From assembly GCF_000716535.1 (NCBI RefSeq), contig NZ_JNWV01000002.1:186001-250000 (forward strand): 64,000 nt of DNA, given 5' to 3'. This DNA comes from Streptomyces flaveolus (GTDB lineage Bacteria; Actinomycetota; Actinomycetes; Streptomycetales; Streptomycetaceae). Position 1 is the first letter of the stretch. Each line of letters starts with the position of its first letter. Positions 42,839 through 51,512 of the stretch are shown here, piece after piece. Below the pieces are notes generated by a model that did no database searches, had not been told where the DNA came from, and saw nothing but the letters and a program-made list of their open reading frames with translations. Made by a program: the position numbers and the translations under genes.

Positions 42839-42842
42839 TCAG
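42630..42842. repeat. tandem array, about 16-bp period, 3' of the thioesterase gene
   Basis: GTCAG recurs at 42630, 42646, 42661, 42691 and 42722 (steps of 15-16 or twice that). The array then continues as six exact GGTCGAGAACC cores at 42742, 42759, 42777, 42793, 42809 and 42825 (steps 17, 18, 16, 16, 16), the last four separated by GGGCC. The thioesterase stop codon lies in the final unit. Unlike REP or ERIC elements, it is not palindromic. Confidence 0.85.
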
Positions 42843-43252
42843 CCCAGAATCGCGTAGACCGTGCTCGCCCGGGCCGCGAGCGCACCCGAGGCGGCGTCGC
42901 TCAACGTGACGTCCGCGAACGCCATCCGGCGGCCCAACTTCGTGAGCACCGCCTCGATCAGGACATCCGCGCCGGTCACCGCCCGCTGGAACGAGGTCGA
43001 CTGCTGCACCGTCGTCATCGGCACGAACCCGCCCCGGGCCGCCGAGACCGCGATCACCGTCGCCGTGTCGGCCGCCGCCATCAGCGCCTGCCCCGAGAGC
43101 CCGCCACCCTCCCGGGCCAGCCGGTCCGACCAGGGCAGACGCAGCACCGCCCGGTCCTCGCCCACCGTTTCGACGGTCAAGCCCAGATCCAGCACCCAGG
43201 GGGCGAAGTTGGCGGAGAGGATCTTGTCGGCTTCGGCGGTGGTCATCGTCAT
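42839..43252 (-). CDS. PaaI-family hotdog-fold thioesterase
   Basis: 137 residues. The hotdog core is visible in LDLGLTVETVGEDRAVLRLPW, LSGQALMAAADTATVIAVSAARGG and FQRAVTGADVLIEAVLTKLGRR. The second segment carries the acidic residue and turn of the PaaI active site. It probably hydrolyses an acyl-CoA. Two candidate ATGs lie 6 bases apart and neither has a good ribosome site. It diverges from the serine protease across about 190 bases that are rich in short palindromes such as GTACGTAC. Its 3' end runs into the tandem array. Confidence 0.85.
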   Translation of the reverse strand: MTMTTAEADKILSANFAPWVLDLGLTVETVGEDRAVLRLPWSDRLAREGGGLSGQALMAAADTATVIAVSAARGGFVPMTTVQQSTSFQRAVTGADVLIEAVLTKLGRRMAFADVTLSDAASGALAARASTVYAILG

Positions 43253-43441
43253 GAGGGGGATTGTTCCCGGCGACCCGCCGCGACACGCGGAGCATGGCCG
43301 ATTCGCCGCGCCGGTACGGCCGTACGGAACCGGAATTGAACACACCACACGGCCGGTGCGTACGTACGGCCATCCAGGCGCCCCGGTACGAACCCGATAC
43401 GCACTGCCCGTGAGCGGCAGACCCCGTGGAGGTCGAGAAGT

Positions 43442-44872
43442 TTGAGTCACAAGCGAATGCCCAAGCGCAAGGCCGCGATAGCGGTGGGCGGTGTCGCGGC
43501 GCTCGGGGCGGCGGCCCTCCTGCTGCCCAACGCCAACGCCTCCCAGGACCAGGACAGCGCGACCGCGGGCGGCACGGCGGACGCGAAGACCCTGAAGGCC
43601 ACGGACGCCTCGGATCTCGCCGGCCGGCTCCAGAAGATCCTCGGAGACGCCTTCGCCGGGTCCTACTACGACAGCGGCAGGCAACAGCTCGTCGTCAACG
43701 TGGTCAGCGGCGACGACAACGTCGTCGTGCAGGCGAAGAAGGCCGGTGCGGTGGTCCGCCAGGTCGAGAACAGCACCGCCGAACTCAAGGCCGCCGCCCA
43801 GACGCTGAAGGTCAAGGCGACCATCCCCGGTACCTCGTGGGCCGTCGACCCGCGCACCGACAAGGTCCTGGTCACCGCCGACTCCACCGTGACCGGCGCC
43901 GACTGGAACCGGCTGCAGTCGGCCGTGCGCGGCCTCGGGTCCGGCATGGCGACCCTGAAGAAGTCCTCCGGCACCTTCAAGACCTTCGTCTCCGGCGGCG
44001 ACGCCATCTTCTCCCAGGTGCAGGGCGGCAACGTCCGCTGCTCGCTCGGCTTCAACGTCACCGCCTCCGACGGCAGCCCCGCCTTCCTGACGGCCGGTCA
44101 CTGCGGGGTCGCCGCCAAGGAGTGGTCCGACTCCGCGACGGGCCAGCCGATCGCCACCGTCGACCAGGCCACCTTCCCCGGCGAGGGCGACTTCTCCCTC
44201 GTCAAGTACAACGACCCGAACACCCAGGCGCCCAGCGAGGTCGACACCGGCAACGGCCAGACCGTCCAGATCAACCAGGCCGCCGACGCCACCGTCGGCG
44301 AGACCGTCTTCCGGATGGGCTCCACCACGGGGCTGCACGACGGCCAGGTCACCGGCCTCGACGCCACCGTCAACTTCCAGAGCGAGACCGACCCGAACGG
44401 CGTCGACACCGTCACCGGCCTCATTCAGACGAACGTCTGCGCCGAGCCGGGCGACAGCGGCGGTTCCCTGTTCACCCAGGACGGCAGCGCACTCGGCCTC
44501 ACCTCCGGCGGCAGCGGCGACTGCACCACCGGCGGCGAGACCTTCTTCCAGCCGGTCACCACCGCCCTCCAGGCCACGGGCGCGACGCTCGGCGTCGGCG
44601 GCGCGGGCGACCAGTCCGGTGCGGGTGCGGGTGCCGGTGACGAGGCCGGTGCGGGTGCCGGTGCCGGTGACGAGGCCGGTGCCGGTGCCGGTGCTGGTGA
44701 CCAGGCGGGCGCGGGTGACCAGGCGGGTGCCGGTGACCAAACGGGTGCCGGTGAGCAGGCCGGTGCGGGTGACCAGGCCGGGGCCGGCGGTGACCAGATC
44801 GGGGGCAGCGCCGATCCCTCCGGTGCCGGCGCGCCGGACGACGGGTCGTCGTCCCTCACCGGCTCCCACTGA
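43442..44872 (+). CDS. secreted S1-family serine protease (streptogrisin-like) with repeat tail
   Basis: 476 residues. TTG start chosen because GGAGGT lies 8 bases upstream; an ATG 15 bases later is the alternative. A signal peptide (about 1-35) and a streptogrisin-type propeptide (to about 180) precede the catalytic domain: His in TAGHCG, Asp in GEGDFSLVKY, Ser in PGDSGGS, with cysteines in RCSLGF, GHCG, NVCAE and GDCTT for disulfides. After residue 385 the enzyme ends in a low-complexity tail of GAGAGAGDE and GAGDQ repeats, then a Ser/Gly/Asp-rich end. The tail may attach the enzyme to the cell surface or act as a spacer. The Lys-P1 subtilisin inhibitor in this window is a possible regulator. 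Confidence 0.92.
   Translation: MSHKRMPKRKAAIAVGGVAALGAAALLLPNANASQDQDSATAGGTADAKTLKATDASDLAGRLQKILGDAFAGSYYDSGRQQLVVNVVSGDDNVVVQAKKAGAVVRQVENSTAELKAAAQTLKVKATIPGTSWAVDPRTDKVLVTADSTVTGADWNRLQSAVRGLGSGMATLKKSSGTFKTFVSGGDAIFSQVQGGNVRCSLGFNVTASDGSPAFLTAGHCGVAAKEWSDSATGQPIATVDQATFPGEGDFSLVKYNDPNTQAPSEVDTGNGQTVQINQAADATVGETVFRMGSTTGLHDGQVTGLDATVNFQSETDPNGVDTVTGLIQTNVCAEPGDSGGSLFTQDGSALGLTSGGSGDCTTGGETFFQPVTTALQATGATLGVGGAGDQSGAGAGAGDEAGAGAGAGDEAGAGAGAGDQAGAGDQAGAGDQTGAGEQAGAGDQAGAGGDQIGGSADPSGAGAPDDGSSSLTGSH
44621..44805 (+). repeat. in-gene Gly-Ala-Gly-Asp repeat tract
   Basis: Imperfect repeats of GGTGCGGGTGCCGGTGACGAGGCC-like units shorten from about 33 to 15 bases (GCGGGTGACCAGGCG). They encode the protease tail and are a likely site of length variation. 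Confidence 0.75.
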
Positions 44873-45396
44873 CCGGCAGGCACTGAGCGGCCCGGCGCCC
44901 GGTGAGGGGCCCGGCTCCGACCGACCGGCCCGGCTGGTGCCAAGCGGTCGGCTCGCGTCGACCGGCCCGGCTGGTGCAAGGGGGCGCTAAGCGGATCGGC
45001 TCGCACTGACCGGTCCAGCTTGTGCCGGGTGAACCGGCTCGCGCTAAGTGGACCGGCTCAAGCCGGGCGGCCCGGCTGGTGCCGAGCGGATCGGCTCGCA
45101 CTGACCGGACCAGCTCGCGCCAAGTGGCCCGGCTCGCGCCAAGTGGCCCGGCTCGCGCCAAGTGGCCCGGCTCGCGCCAAGTGGCCCGGCTGGTGCAAGG
45201 GGACGGCTCGCGTAAGCGAATCGCCTCGCACTGACCGGACCGGCTCGCGCCAAGTGGACCGGCCCGCGCCGAGCGGACCCGCTAGCGCGGAGCCGGCCCG
45301 CACTTCCCACAGGGCTCCCCGACCGGCCTCCCCCTCGGTCCCGGCCGGCGGGGAGTGGTCCGGCCCTCCGGCGGGAGGGTCGGATCCGGCCGCGTG
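44873..45396. other. 524-base gap between convergent protease and SpoIIE genes
   Basis: Almost wholly occupied by the 19-bp-type repeat array (44905-45300). No gene is supported; frames reading through the array give only repeated GPLGASRATW-type peptides on the minus strand without ribosome sites. Confidence 0.6.
44905..45300. repeat. degenerate tandem array with a 19-bp core unit
   Basis: Exact 19-bp copies of CTCGCGCCAAGTGGCCCGG start at 45114, 45133, 45152 and 45171. On both sides, diverged units (CGGCTCGCACTGACCGGAC, CGGCTGGTGCCAAGCGG) continue at similar spacing. It lies between convergent stop codons and so would be in 3' untranslated RNA of both genes. The unit is unrelated to the array at 42630. 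Confidence 0.8.
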
Positions 45397-47538
45397 TCAG
45401 CCGCAGTCGCGTGCCCGCAGCAGCAGCACCGCCACGTCGTCCACCCGCTCCCGCGCCCTCGCGCTGTGCTGGACCACCTCGTCCGCCAGGCTCTCCAGCG
45501 GCTGGTCGCCGACCTCCGCGAGCAGTCCGCCGAGGTCGACCAGCGCGTCCTCGATGTCGATGCCCGGGGACTCCACCAGGCCGTCGGTGTACAGGACGAG
45601 CACCGAGCCGGGGGCCAGGGACACCTCGGTCGTCGGATACCTGGCCGAGGAGTCGATCCCGAGGAGCGGGCCCCCGGCCAGGTCCAGCACCCGCACCCGC
45701 CCGTCCGGCCGGCGCAGCAGCGGCGGCGGATGTCCCGCCCGGGCCATGACGGCCCGCCCGCGCGCCGGATCCAGCCGCAGATACAGACAACTGGCGAACA
45801 GCTCGGCACCGAGATCGATCAGCAGCCGGTTGGTGCTGCTCATCACCTCGTGCGGTGCCTGCCCCACCGTGGTGTACGCGCGGACCCCGGTGCGGATCTG
45901 TCCCATCAGACCGGCCGCGGTCACGTTGTGCCCCTGGACGTCCCCGATCACCGCCGCCGCCAGCGGCCGGGTCGGTACCAGGTCGTAGAAGTCGCCGCCG
46001 ATCTCCATGCCGTGGGTGGCGGGCAGATAGCGGGCCGCCGCCTCGATGCCGGGCGGGGGCGCCAGCGAGTGCGGCAGCAGCGCCTGTTGCAGGCCGTGCG
46101 CCAGGCGGTGCTTGGCGTCGTAGAGCACGGCCCGCTCCAGGGCCTGCGCGATCAGCCCGCCGAGCGAGGCGAGCACCGCGCGCTCGTCGGCGGCGAAGAC
46201 GTGCGGCTCCGTGTAGGCCAGCACACAGGTGCCGACCGGCCGCCCGGACGCGATCAGCGGCAGGTACGCCCAGGCCGCGAAGCCGTCCGGGGTGTGGTGC
46301 CGGCTCGGATACAGCCGTTCCAGCTGCTCCTGGGAGTCGAAGAAGGCGGGCACCCCGCTGTTCAGGACGTGCGTGCCCGGGGTCCGCTCGGACAGCGGCA
46401 GCCCGTCGAACCGCTCCACGACGCGCGGGTCCGGATAGCCCCGGTGTCCCAGCACGTGCAGCCGCCCGCCCTGCGCCCGCAGCAGCGCCAGCGCCTGGCT
46501 GCCGACGGCCGGGACCACCTCGTCCCACACCAGTTCCACCACGTCCCGCACCCCGACCGCCTCGGTCAGCGCGCCCGCCAGGCTCAGCAACTGGGAGATC
46601 GTCACGAGCCGGGACGGGCCCGGACCCGACTGCGGGGTTGCGCCCGCCATCTCCGCCACCGCCCGGGCCCGGGTGACGCGCACGCTCAGTCCGGTCGTGC
46701 TGGGATACATCCGGAACGACAGCCACTCGCCCGGCGGGCGCAGCGCCACGAACGACGTCACCTGCTGGCTCATCAGCGCCGCCCGGTAACGGTCCTCGTA
46801 CATCGGGTCGTTCAGCCAGGGCACCGACACCCAGGGCACCGTGCCCAGCAACTCCCCGGCGGGCCGGCCGAGCAGCTCGGCGGCGGCCGCGTTCACGAAG
46901 CCGATACGGCCGTGCAGGTCCAGCGACATCAGTCCGTACGGCAGCCGGGACACCATCCGCGCCGCCTCGACCGAGCCCAGCGTCTCGGCCACGAACGACA
47001 CCGGCGCGGCGAGCACGTCCGGCTCGTGCCCGAGCGGGCGGTCCTCCCGCGCGGCCCGCTCCAGCCGCAGCGCCAGTCGCGCGCAGGCCGCCGTCAGATG
47101 CTCGCGCTCCCGGTCCGACAGCTCCGGCGGACGGGTGCCCGGCCAGGTCACGAACACCGCGCCGTACACCGTGTGCTCCGTCGCCACGGGCGCGGCGGCC
47201 AGTGCGAACGGGTACGGCAGTACCACCGAGATCCTGGGATAGTGGTGGGCCATCTCCGCCTCGCCGCCCACCCACACGAGCCGCCTCTCGCGCGCCGCGT
47301 CCGCGACCGGGATCGGCGCGCTCAGCCCGACCCGCTCCCACGGCGCCGCGAAGGCCCGGGGCATGCCCGCCATGACCGCCATCTCCAGGACCGGCTCGTC
47401 GGGCCTGAGCAGATACACCGCGCCGGAGTGCGCCTGCACCTCCTCCAGCAGGGTGGCCAGCGCCAGCGACAGCACCGGCTGTACGGCCGGCGCCGCGCCG
47501 GCCGCCGGCGCCCGTCCTGGCTCCGGCCCGTCGGACAC
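45397..47538 (-). CDS. GAF-PAS-GAF-SpoIIE phosphatase
   Basis: 713 residues. An N-terminal GAF-like domain (about 15-170), a PAS domain (about 190-290, LPYGLMSLDLHGRIGFVNAAAAELLG), a second GAF domain (about 315-465) and a C-terminal SpoIIE/PP2C phosphatase with EIGGDFYDLVPT, VIGDVQGHNVTAAGLMGQ and VDDVAVLLLRA. It lacks the HATPase domain of its relative at 12898. It should dephosphorylate an anti-anti-sigma or similar partner, which is not visible nearby. GTG start with GGAGGT about 7-8 bases upstream; long in-frame extension upstream is not supported. Confidence 0.92.
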   Translation of the reverse strand: MSDGPEPGRAPAAGAAPAVQPVLSLALATLLEEVQAHSGAVYLLRPDEPVLEMAVMAGMPRAFAAPWERVGLSAPIPVADAARERRLVWVGGEAEMAHHYPRISVVLPYPFALAAAPVATEHTVYGAVFVTWPGTRPPELSDREREHLTAACARLALRLERAAREDRPLGHEPDVLAAPVSFVAETLGSVEAARMVSRLPYGLMSLDLHGRIGFVNAAAAELLGRPAGELLGTVPWVSVPWLNDPMYEDRYRAALMSQQVTSFVALRPPGEWLSFRMYPSTTGLSVRVTRARAVAEMAGATPQSGPGPSRLVTISQLLSLAGALTEAVGVRDVVELVWDEVVPAVGSQALALLRAQGGRLHVLGHRGYPDPRVVERFDGLPLSERTPGTHVLNSGVPAFFDSQEQLERLYPSRHHTPDGFAAWAYLPLIASGRPVGTCVLAYTEPHVFAADERAVLASLGGLIAQALERAVLYDAKHRLAHGLQQALLPHSLAPPPGIEAAARYLPATHGMEIGGDFYDLVPTRPLAAAVIGDVQGHNVTAAGLMGQIRTGVRAYTTVGQAPHEVMSSTNRLLIDLGAELFASCLYLRLDPARGRAVMARAGHPPPLLRRPDGRVRVLDLAGGPLLGIDSSARYPTTEVSLAPGSVLVLYTDGLVESPGIDIEDALVDLGGLLAEVGDQPLESLADEVVQHSARARERVDDVAVLLLRARDCG

Positions 47539-48848
47539 GCCGACCACCTCCTCGTACGGCCGCGCGTCGCATCCCGGCCACAAGACTCCCTCGCGGCGGC
47601 GCCCCGCGCACGGCGAACGCCCCGCAGGCTCCGTTCGCGCCCGCGCGTGCCGGATGGCTCCGAATACCCCGCCCGGCCGTCTCCATGCGCCGGCGCGGGA
47701 GGGGAGGGTCGGCTGCGGAGGAGAACGCCGACCTCCAGGGCTGGGCCGCCGTACCGGGCGGCGCCCGGCGGTGGGCGAGAAGCACAGGTGGTGTACGGCC
47801 TCCTCGTGTGCGCCCCCGCCGCGCCCGGATGGCCGATTCCACGCGCATCGGCCGCGGTTCTCGGCCCCGCGCGGCGCCGAAGCGGTCGAGTGCGGGGCGG
47901 GGTGGGCGTGACCGCCGGGCGTGTCGGTGATGGGCCGCTGGGGCGCGCCGGGCGTGTCGTCACCGTTCCCGGTGGCGCGTCCGGCGTCTTCCCTGGCCGA
48001 ATCAACACCCCTGATCAGGGGCAGTCCGGCCATCGGGTCGAACAGCGGGGCGGCGGACCGGCCCGCGGCGGACGCGGCGCGGGCGACCTGCCGCTCGGCG
48101 TCCGCCGACAGGTTTTTCCCCGCGTGCTCGGTTTGCGGGGCAGACACCGGGGCACACGCGGGGGCGACGATCCGGCTCGTGCGCGCGCGGGCCCGGCGAG
48201 TGGCCGGGTTGTGACGCAAAAGCACCGGCACAGTACTCTCCGTTCAACTTCAGGGGGTTGCTTGCGGGTGACTCGCCGTGAAGACTGTGGCCGAGTTCCA
48301 TCGAAACGAAGGTGTCTCGGGGTACGCATCATGCCAATCGTGGGGCGGCACGCTCTGCGACTGCGTATTCTCACACCTCACGAGACGGGAGGGCCCCGCG
48401 TGAGCCTTGCGCGGGAGCCATCGCCGAGGGGGATGGTTATGTCGGGTTGGCGCGCCGCACCGCCGGGCTCGCTACGGGACCGTGGCCGGCCGCGCCGCGG
48501 CCACGTCCTTCGTCGCATGTGTTGAGACCCCGCCGCCCGGGCGGGGGCCGCGCCGCACGGGTGAGACCTCACCGCATGCGATGAGGCTTCACCGCACGGG
48601 CTGAACCCCGGGGCGGAGACCTCCACGCATCCGCGGAGGGTCTCCGGCCCACCCGGACACCAGTCCTACGGCGGCCGACGTCGCCGCGCCCGAGGAGGAC
48701 ACGGGGGTCACGCGCTCTTCCCGTCCGGATGTCCCGGCAGCGGGGGCGCAGCCGTGCCCGGAACCCGCCCGGGCTCCCGGCCGGCTCCGGTCCACGGCCT
48801 TCCCGCGCACGACTCCTCCATGCCCGCACGCGCCAGCAAGGAGACAAG
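47539..48848. other. 1.3-kb region without a convincing gene, left edge of the NRPS cluster
   Basis: The first 600 bases have no coding bias in any one frame. An AT-richer stretch at 48200-48370 looks regulatory: TTGTGA (48209) and TACTCT (48234) form a loose promoter pair. A 64-codon Arg-rich open frame at 48331-48525 follows, but its ribosome site is weak and its protein resembles nothing known. Then come short repeats around GCATG/GCACG. This may be a decayed regulatory gene. Confidence 0.5.
48515..48610. repeat. imperfect 19-20-bp repeats with embedded palindrome, 5' of the P450 gene
   Basis: Units starting GCATG or GCACG and continuing TGAGACC/TTCACC occur at 48515, 48555, 48574 and 48594. 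Within them, CCTCACCGCATGCGATGAGG (48567-48586) is symmetric at 9 of 10 pairs and could be a protein-binding site. Confidence 0.5.
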
Positions 48849-50057
48849 GTGATCAGCAAGCAACCGACGGGCGAACGGCTCCTCCTGGAGGAGTTACCCG
48901 ACCGCTGGCGTGGCTTACGCGAGGCCGGGCCGGTCCGGCACGACGAGACACAGGGCGTCTGGCAGGTCCTGGACCACGAGACCGTCGCCACCGTGCTCGC
49001 CGACCCGGCGACGTACTCCTCCGACATGTCCTCCCTCGCGCCCACCCAGTCCGACTTCGAGACCTTCCGGCAGGGCAACTTCGTCGGCATGGACCCGCCG
49101 GAGCACCGCAAGCTCCGCACCCTGGTGAGCCAGGCGTTCACGCCCCGGGTGGTCCAGGGGCTCGGTCCTCGCATCGAGGCCGTCTGCGCCCGGCTGCTGG
49201 ACGCCGTCGCCGACCGCGACCGGTTCGACCTGGTCGACGCAGTGGCCTATCCGCTGCCGATCATCGTGATCGCCGAACTGCTCGGCATCCCGGCGGAGGA
49301 ACACCGTCTCTTCCAGGAGTGGGCGAGCGTGCTGTTCGGCGGCGACCAGCTCGGCGAGGCGCCCGACATGGCCGACCTGGAACGGGCACTGGAGGCCATC
49401 GCGCCCACGGTGCGCGAGATGAACGGCTACATGCTCGACCACATCCGCGCCCGCCGCGCCGACCCCGGTGACGACCTCACCAGCAGACTCATCGCCGCCG
49501 AGGTGGACGGCGTCCGCCTCGCCGACCAGGAGATGGTCGGCTTCGTGGCCCTGCTGCTGGTCGCCGGGCACATCACCACCACCGCGCTGCTGGGCAACGC
49601 CGTCGTCACCTTCGACCGGCACCCCGGCACGAACGCCGCGCTGCGCGCCGACCCCGCACGGATCCCGGCCGCCGTCGAGGAGGTGCTGCGCTGGCTGCCC
49701 CCGTTCCCGGAGCTGGGCCGGCGGGTCACCCGGCCGGTGGTCCTCGGTGGCCATGACATTCCGGCGGACACCCTGCTCATGGCACATCTGGGGGTCGCCA
49801 ACCGGGATCCCGCGCGCTTCGAGGCGCCCGACGTCTTCGACGTGACCCGGCACCCCAACCCGCATCTGACCTTCGGGCACGGCATCCACTTCTGTTTCGG
49901 CGCGCCCCTGGCCCGGCTGGAGGCGCGGATCGCCCTGCGGATGTTGCATGAACGATTCCGCATGCTGGTGATCCCCTCCTACGAGGACATCGCCTACCAG
50001 AATCCGGCCGTGATCATCGGCGTACGACGGCTGCCCGTCGAGGTCCGCAGACCGTAG
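48849..50057 (+). CDS. cytochrome P450 of the NRPS cluster
   Basis: 402 residues. I-helix LLLVAGHITTTALLG, K-helix EEVLRWLP, and haem loop FGHGIHFCFGAPLARLE with the cysteine ligand. GTG start with AAGGAG 6 bases upstream. Two TTA codons (codon 16 at 48894 and codon 23 at 48915) make its translation dependent on the rare bldA leucyl-tRNA. In the I-helix the usual acidic residue before Thr is replaced (AGHITT), as in some P450s acting on carrier-protein-bound amino acids, so it may hydroxylate or couple a residue of the peptide (inference). No ferredoxin is adjacent. First clear gene of the cluster. Confidence 0.93.
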   Translation: MISKQPTGERLLLEELPDRWRGLREAGPVRHDETQGVWQVLDHETVATVLADPATYSSDMSSLAPTQSDFETFRQGNFVGMDPPEHRKLRTLVSQAFTPRVVQGLGPRIEAVCARLLDAVADRDRFDLVDAVAYPLPIIVIAELLGIPAEEHRLFQEWASVLFGGDQLGEAPDMADLERALEAIAPTVREMNGYMLDHIRARRADPGDDLTSRLIAAEVDGVRLADQEMVGFVALLLVAGHITTTALLGNAVVTFDRHPGTNAALRADPARIPAAVEEVLRWLPPFPELGRRVTRPVVLGGHDIPADTLLMAHLGVANRDPARFEAPDVFDVTRHPNPHLTFGHGIHFCFGAPLARLEARIALRMLHERFRMLVIPSYEDIAYQNPAVIIGVRRLPVEVRRP

Positions 50058-50159
50058 CCCGAGCGCGCGCAGCGCACCGGCCGGCCCCCGACACCGCTCA
50101 GACCCGGGCCGGACCGGCACACCCGCACATGAGACCCACCCAACGGGAGTCCCCTTCTC

Positions 50160-51512
50160 ATGCCGTACACCATCCCCACCGCTCCGGCCGCCTCCCGGGC
50201 GCCGTCCCTGTTACGCCGGGAGATACAGGACCGTCTCGACGCCCTCGCCCGGACCCACCGGGTGCCCGGCGCCCAACTGGCCCTGGACACCGGCACGGAC
50301 GTCATCGCCGTGCACACCGGTACGGCCGACGTCACGACCGGCAGTCCCTTCACCGAGGACACCGCGGTCCCGCTGGGATCGCTCACCAAGCCCTACACCG
50401 CCGCGCTGGTCATGCTCCTGGCCGACGACGGCGACCTGGACCTGGACGAACCCGTCGCCGCACACCTCCCCGAGCTGAGCGGAGTCCCCCAGGTGACGAT
50501 CGGTCACCTGCTCAGCCACACCGGCGGGTTGCCCACCGGCCCGGACTCGGACACCGCGGCCACGACCACCGCCGTCCGCTACCTCGCCGCCGTGTGCACC
50601 GCCCGCGACGCGCTGTTCCCGCCGGGGACCGACTTCTCCTACTCCAACGCCGGTTACGTCGCCGCCGGACGGCTGGTGGAGACGGTCACCGGCATGTCGT
50701 GGCACGAGGCGGTCGGGGCGCTGCTCCTCGAACCCCTGGGTGTCACGCCCGCGTTCACCGGCGACCCTGCGCCCGGTCGTCCCGTGGCCGCAGGACACGC
50801 CGTCAACTCCGCGACCGGGCAGGCCCGTCCGGCCCGGCAGAACCTGGCAGAGCTGGAGGCGCCGGCCGGGGCGCTCCTCGCGAGCGCCCGGGACCTCGCC
50901 GCGTTCGGCAACGCGCTGATCGGCCGCGCGGACCTGCTGCCGCCCGCCGTCGCCAAGCAGATGCGCCGCCCCGAGACCGCCGCCCGGCCGGGCACACTGG
51001 CCGACGGCTGGGGCCCCGGGCTCGCCCTCTACGAGCGGGACGACCGCGTGTGGTGCGGGCACGACGGCAACGCCCAGGGCACGTCCTGCCATCTGCGGGC
51101 CGACCCGGAGAGCGGGGTGGTGGTCGCCTTCACGGGCAACGCCGGCGGTGCGACCGCGCTCTGGCGCGACCTCGCCGAGGAACTGGACCGGCTGACCGGC
51201 ATACGGGTGCCCGCCGCCGTGCCGGCCGTGGACCGGGGGCGCCCCGTCGCCCTGCCCGAGTGCCTGGGCACCTACCGCAACGGCGCCACGACCTATCGCA
51301 TCGCTCCCGCACCGGACGGCTCGCCGGCCCTGTCGGTAGACGGCGACCTGCCCCTGCCGCTGGTCTGCTACGCCGACCTCTCGTGCGACCTGCGCGATCC
51401 GGACACCGGGCGCCTCGAACCCGGGGGCCGCTTCCACCGCGATCCGGCCACCGGGAGCATCGACCGGGTCCAGATCTCCGGCCGCACGGCCCGCCGCACC
51501 GACCCCGACTGA
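50160..51512 (+). CDS. serine hydrolase, probable stand-alone PBP-type thioesterase/cyclase
   Basis: 450 residues. Class C beta-lactamase/penicillin-binding-protein fold with Ser74-x-x-Lys77 (GSLTK), Tyr161-x-Asn163 (YSN) and His301-x-Gly303 (HDG). No signal peptide, so it is cytoplasmic, unlike true beta-lactamases or DD-peptidases. The last 90 residues form a small beta-rich domain (CLGTYRNGATTYRI...) like the lipocalin-like domain of SurE-type enzymes. Those enzymes release and cyclise nonribosomal peptides in trans when the NRPS lacks a thioesterase. Its size, motif spacing and place just before an NRPS gene all fit. A TTA codon (codon 18, at 50211) points to bldA control. GGGAG before the ATG. 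Alternative: a self-resistance peptidase. Confidence 0.82.
   Translation: MPYTIPTAPAASRAPSLLRREIQDRLDALARTHRVPGAQLALDTGTDVIAVHTGTADVTTGSPFTEDTAVPLGSLTKPYTAALVMLLADDGDLDLDEPVAAHLPELSGVPQVTIGHLLSHTGGLPTGPDSDTAATTTAVRYLAAVCTARDALFPPGTDFSYSNAGYVAAGRLVETVTGMSWHEAVGALLLEPLGVTPAFTGDPAPGRPVAAGHAVNSATGQARPARQNLAELEAPAGALLASARDLAAFGNALIGRADLLPPAVAKQMRRPETAARPGTLADGWGPGLALYERDDRVWCGHDGNAQGTSCHLRADPESGVVVAFTGNAGGATALWRDLAEELDRLTGIRVPAAVPAVDRGRPVALPECLGTYRNGATTYRIAPAPDGSPALSVDGDLPLPLVCYADLSCDLRDPDTGRLEPGGRFHRDPATGSIDRVQISGRTARRTDPD

Noticed and set aside
42618..42857. 79-codon Arg-rich repeat protein
   Set aside because: Produced by the 16-bp array, no ribosome site, overlaps the thioesterase end.
44856..45161. 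101-codon minus-strand repeat protein
   Set aside because: It is a translation of the 19-bp array; no ribosome site and all frames through the array stay open.
48331..48525. 64-codon Arg-rich protein upstream of the P450
   Set aside because: Weak ribosome site and no recognisable family; noted only within the gap entry.
50160..51512. Beta-lactamase resistance gene
   Set aside because: No signal peptide, a HDG rather than KTG third motif, an extra C-terminal domain, and the NRPS context favour a thioesterase; resistance is kept only as an alternative.
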